Shown in pieces: positions 21,809-21,970 of a stretch of DNA of 21,970 nt (positions are counted from its first letter, which is position 1; each line of letters begins with the position of its first letter). The notes below the pieces were generated by a model. That model had not been told where the DNA came from. It did no database searches and saw nothing but the letters and a program-made list of their open reading frames with translations. Position numbers and translations under genes: made by a program. The DNA is from Candidatus Saccharimonadia bacterium (GTDB lineage Bacteria > Patescibacteriota > Saccharimonadia > Saccharimonadales > Saccharimonadaceae): positions 1-21,970 of the forward strand of contig JALRDS010000039.1 in NCBI GenBank assembly GCA_023259925.1, in the 5' to 3' direction.

Positions 21809-21970
21809 CTATTCCTTCGTTACTCGTAATACTTCTTCAATGGTACTCTCGCCGCGCAGCGCCTTAATCAGCCCATCGGTTTGCATAGTTACCATGCCCT
21901 CTAGAATCGCCTGGGACTGAATTTGGTTACTGGTGGCGTTCGCAACAATAAGCTTTTGAATCGCATTTGA
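21809..21970 (-). CDS. pilB: Type IV pilus extension ATPase PilB (GspE family), C-terminal end only
   Basis: The last 53 codons of a gene that enters from the right edge. The reading frame from 21970 to the TAG at 21809-21811 is open and ends with the family's characteristic C-terminus: EGMVTMQTDGLIKALRGEST, then IEEVLRVTKE. This is the segment conserved in PilB and GspE secretion ATPases just before the end of the protein. PilB rather than the retraction ATPase PilT is inferred from this C-terminus and from the pilC neighbour. The gene ends seven bases before the pilC start and contains the pilC ribosome binding site. Confidence 0.88.
   Translation of the reverse strand, partial: SNAIQKLIVANATSNQIQSQAILEGMVTMQTDGLIKALRGESTIEEVLRVTKE

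Noticed and set aside
1..21970. UGA recoding (glycine) as in Gracilibacteria and Absconditabacteria
   Set aside because: TGA ends ruvA's upstream PBP, the S51 peptidase, pilM, pilO and others exactly where family length predicts, and often overlaps the next start codon. No family alignment needs read-through.
1..21970. CRISPR arrays, insertion sequences, prophage genes, attachment sites or a replication origin
   Set aside because: No regularly spaced direct repeats, transposase or integrase motifs, phage genes or DnaA-box cluster were seen.

Overview
This window looks like chromosomal DNA from a small-genome bacterium of the Candidate Phyla Radiation, most likely Candidatus Saccharibacteria (TM7) or a close relative. 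This assignment is an inference from gene content and style; no rRNA or marker tree is available here. The signs are: type IV prepilins with a near-invariant hydrophobic core, a PilB-PilC-PilM-PilN-PilO cluster, a short ComEC without a metallo-beta-lactamase domain, a secreted lamin-tail-domain protein with Cys-pair repeats, very tight packing (ATGA, GTGA and TAATG overlaps) and a standard code. TGA ends several genes whose products are full length, so this is not a UGA-glycine lineage such as Gracilibacteria or Absconditabacteria.

Layout, plus strand, 1-7.2 kb: a type IV prepilin, then dnaJ, a retropepsin-like RimB-type protease overlapping rimK (protein glutamylation), a small membrane protein, tRNA-Lys(UUU) with a strong terminator, a DUF1761 membrane protein, comEC (DNA uptake channel), a second prepilin and yebC.

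Plus strand, 7.2-15.1 kb: a secreted and membrane-anchored lamin-tail protein, an S51 peptidase overlapping ruvC, a structured ruvC-PBP intergenic region, a bifunctional class A penicillin-binding protein overlapping ruvA, then ruvB and a membrane PH-domain protein. This is the familiar yebC-ruvC-ruvA-ruvB recombination cluster with envelope genes inserted into it.

15.1-17.3 kb: a pseudopilin on the minus strand faces away from recA-recX across a 109-base divergent promoter region.

Minus strand, 17.3-22.0 kb: a type IV pilus assembly operon reading leftward: pilB (only its 3' end is in the window), pilC, pilM, pilN, pilO, a 93-residue single-pass membrane protein and a PRC-barrel protein.

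Functionally the window combines DNA uptake (pilus machine, three prepilins, ComEC) with the recombination machinery that would process incoming DNA (RecA, RecX, RuvABC) and with cell-surface genes. Two regulatory patterns stand out. First, many genes have a TATACT-like -10 box ending about 6 bases before the start codon, which predicts leaderless mRNAs. Second, the ruvC-PBP junction contains four alternating complementary hexamers and a terminator hairpin, arranged like a translation-sensing attenuator.
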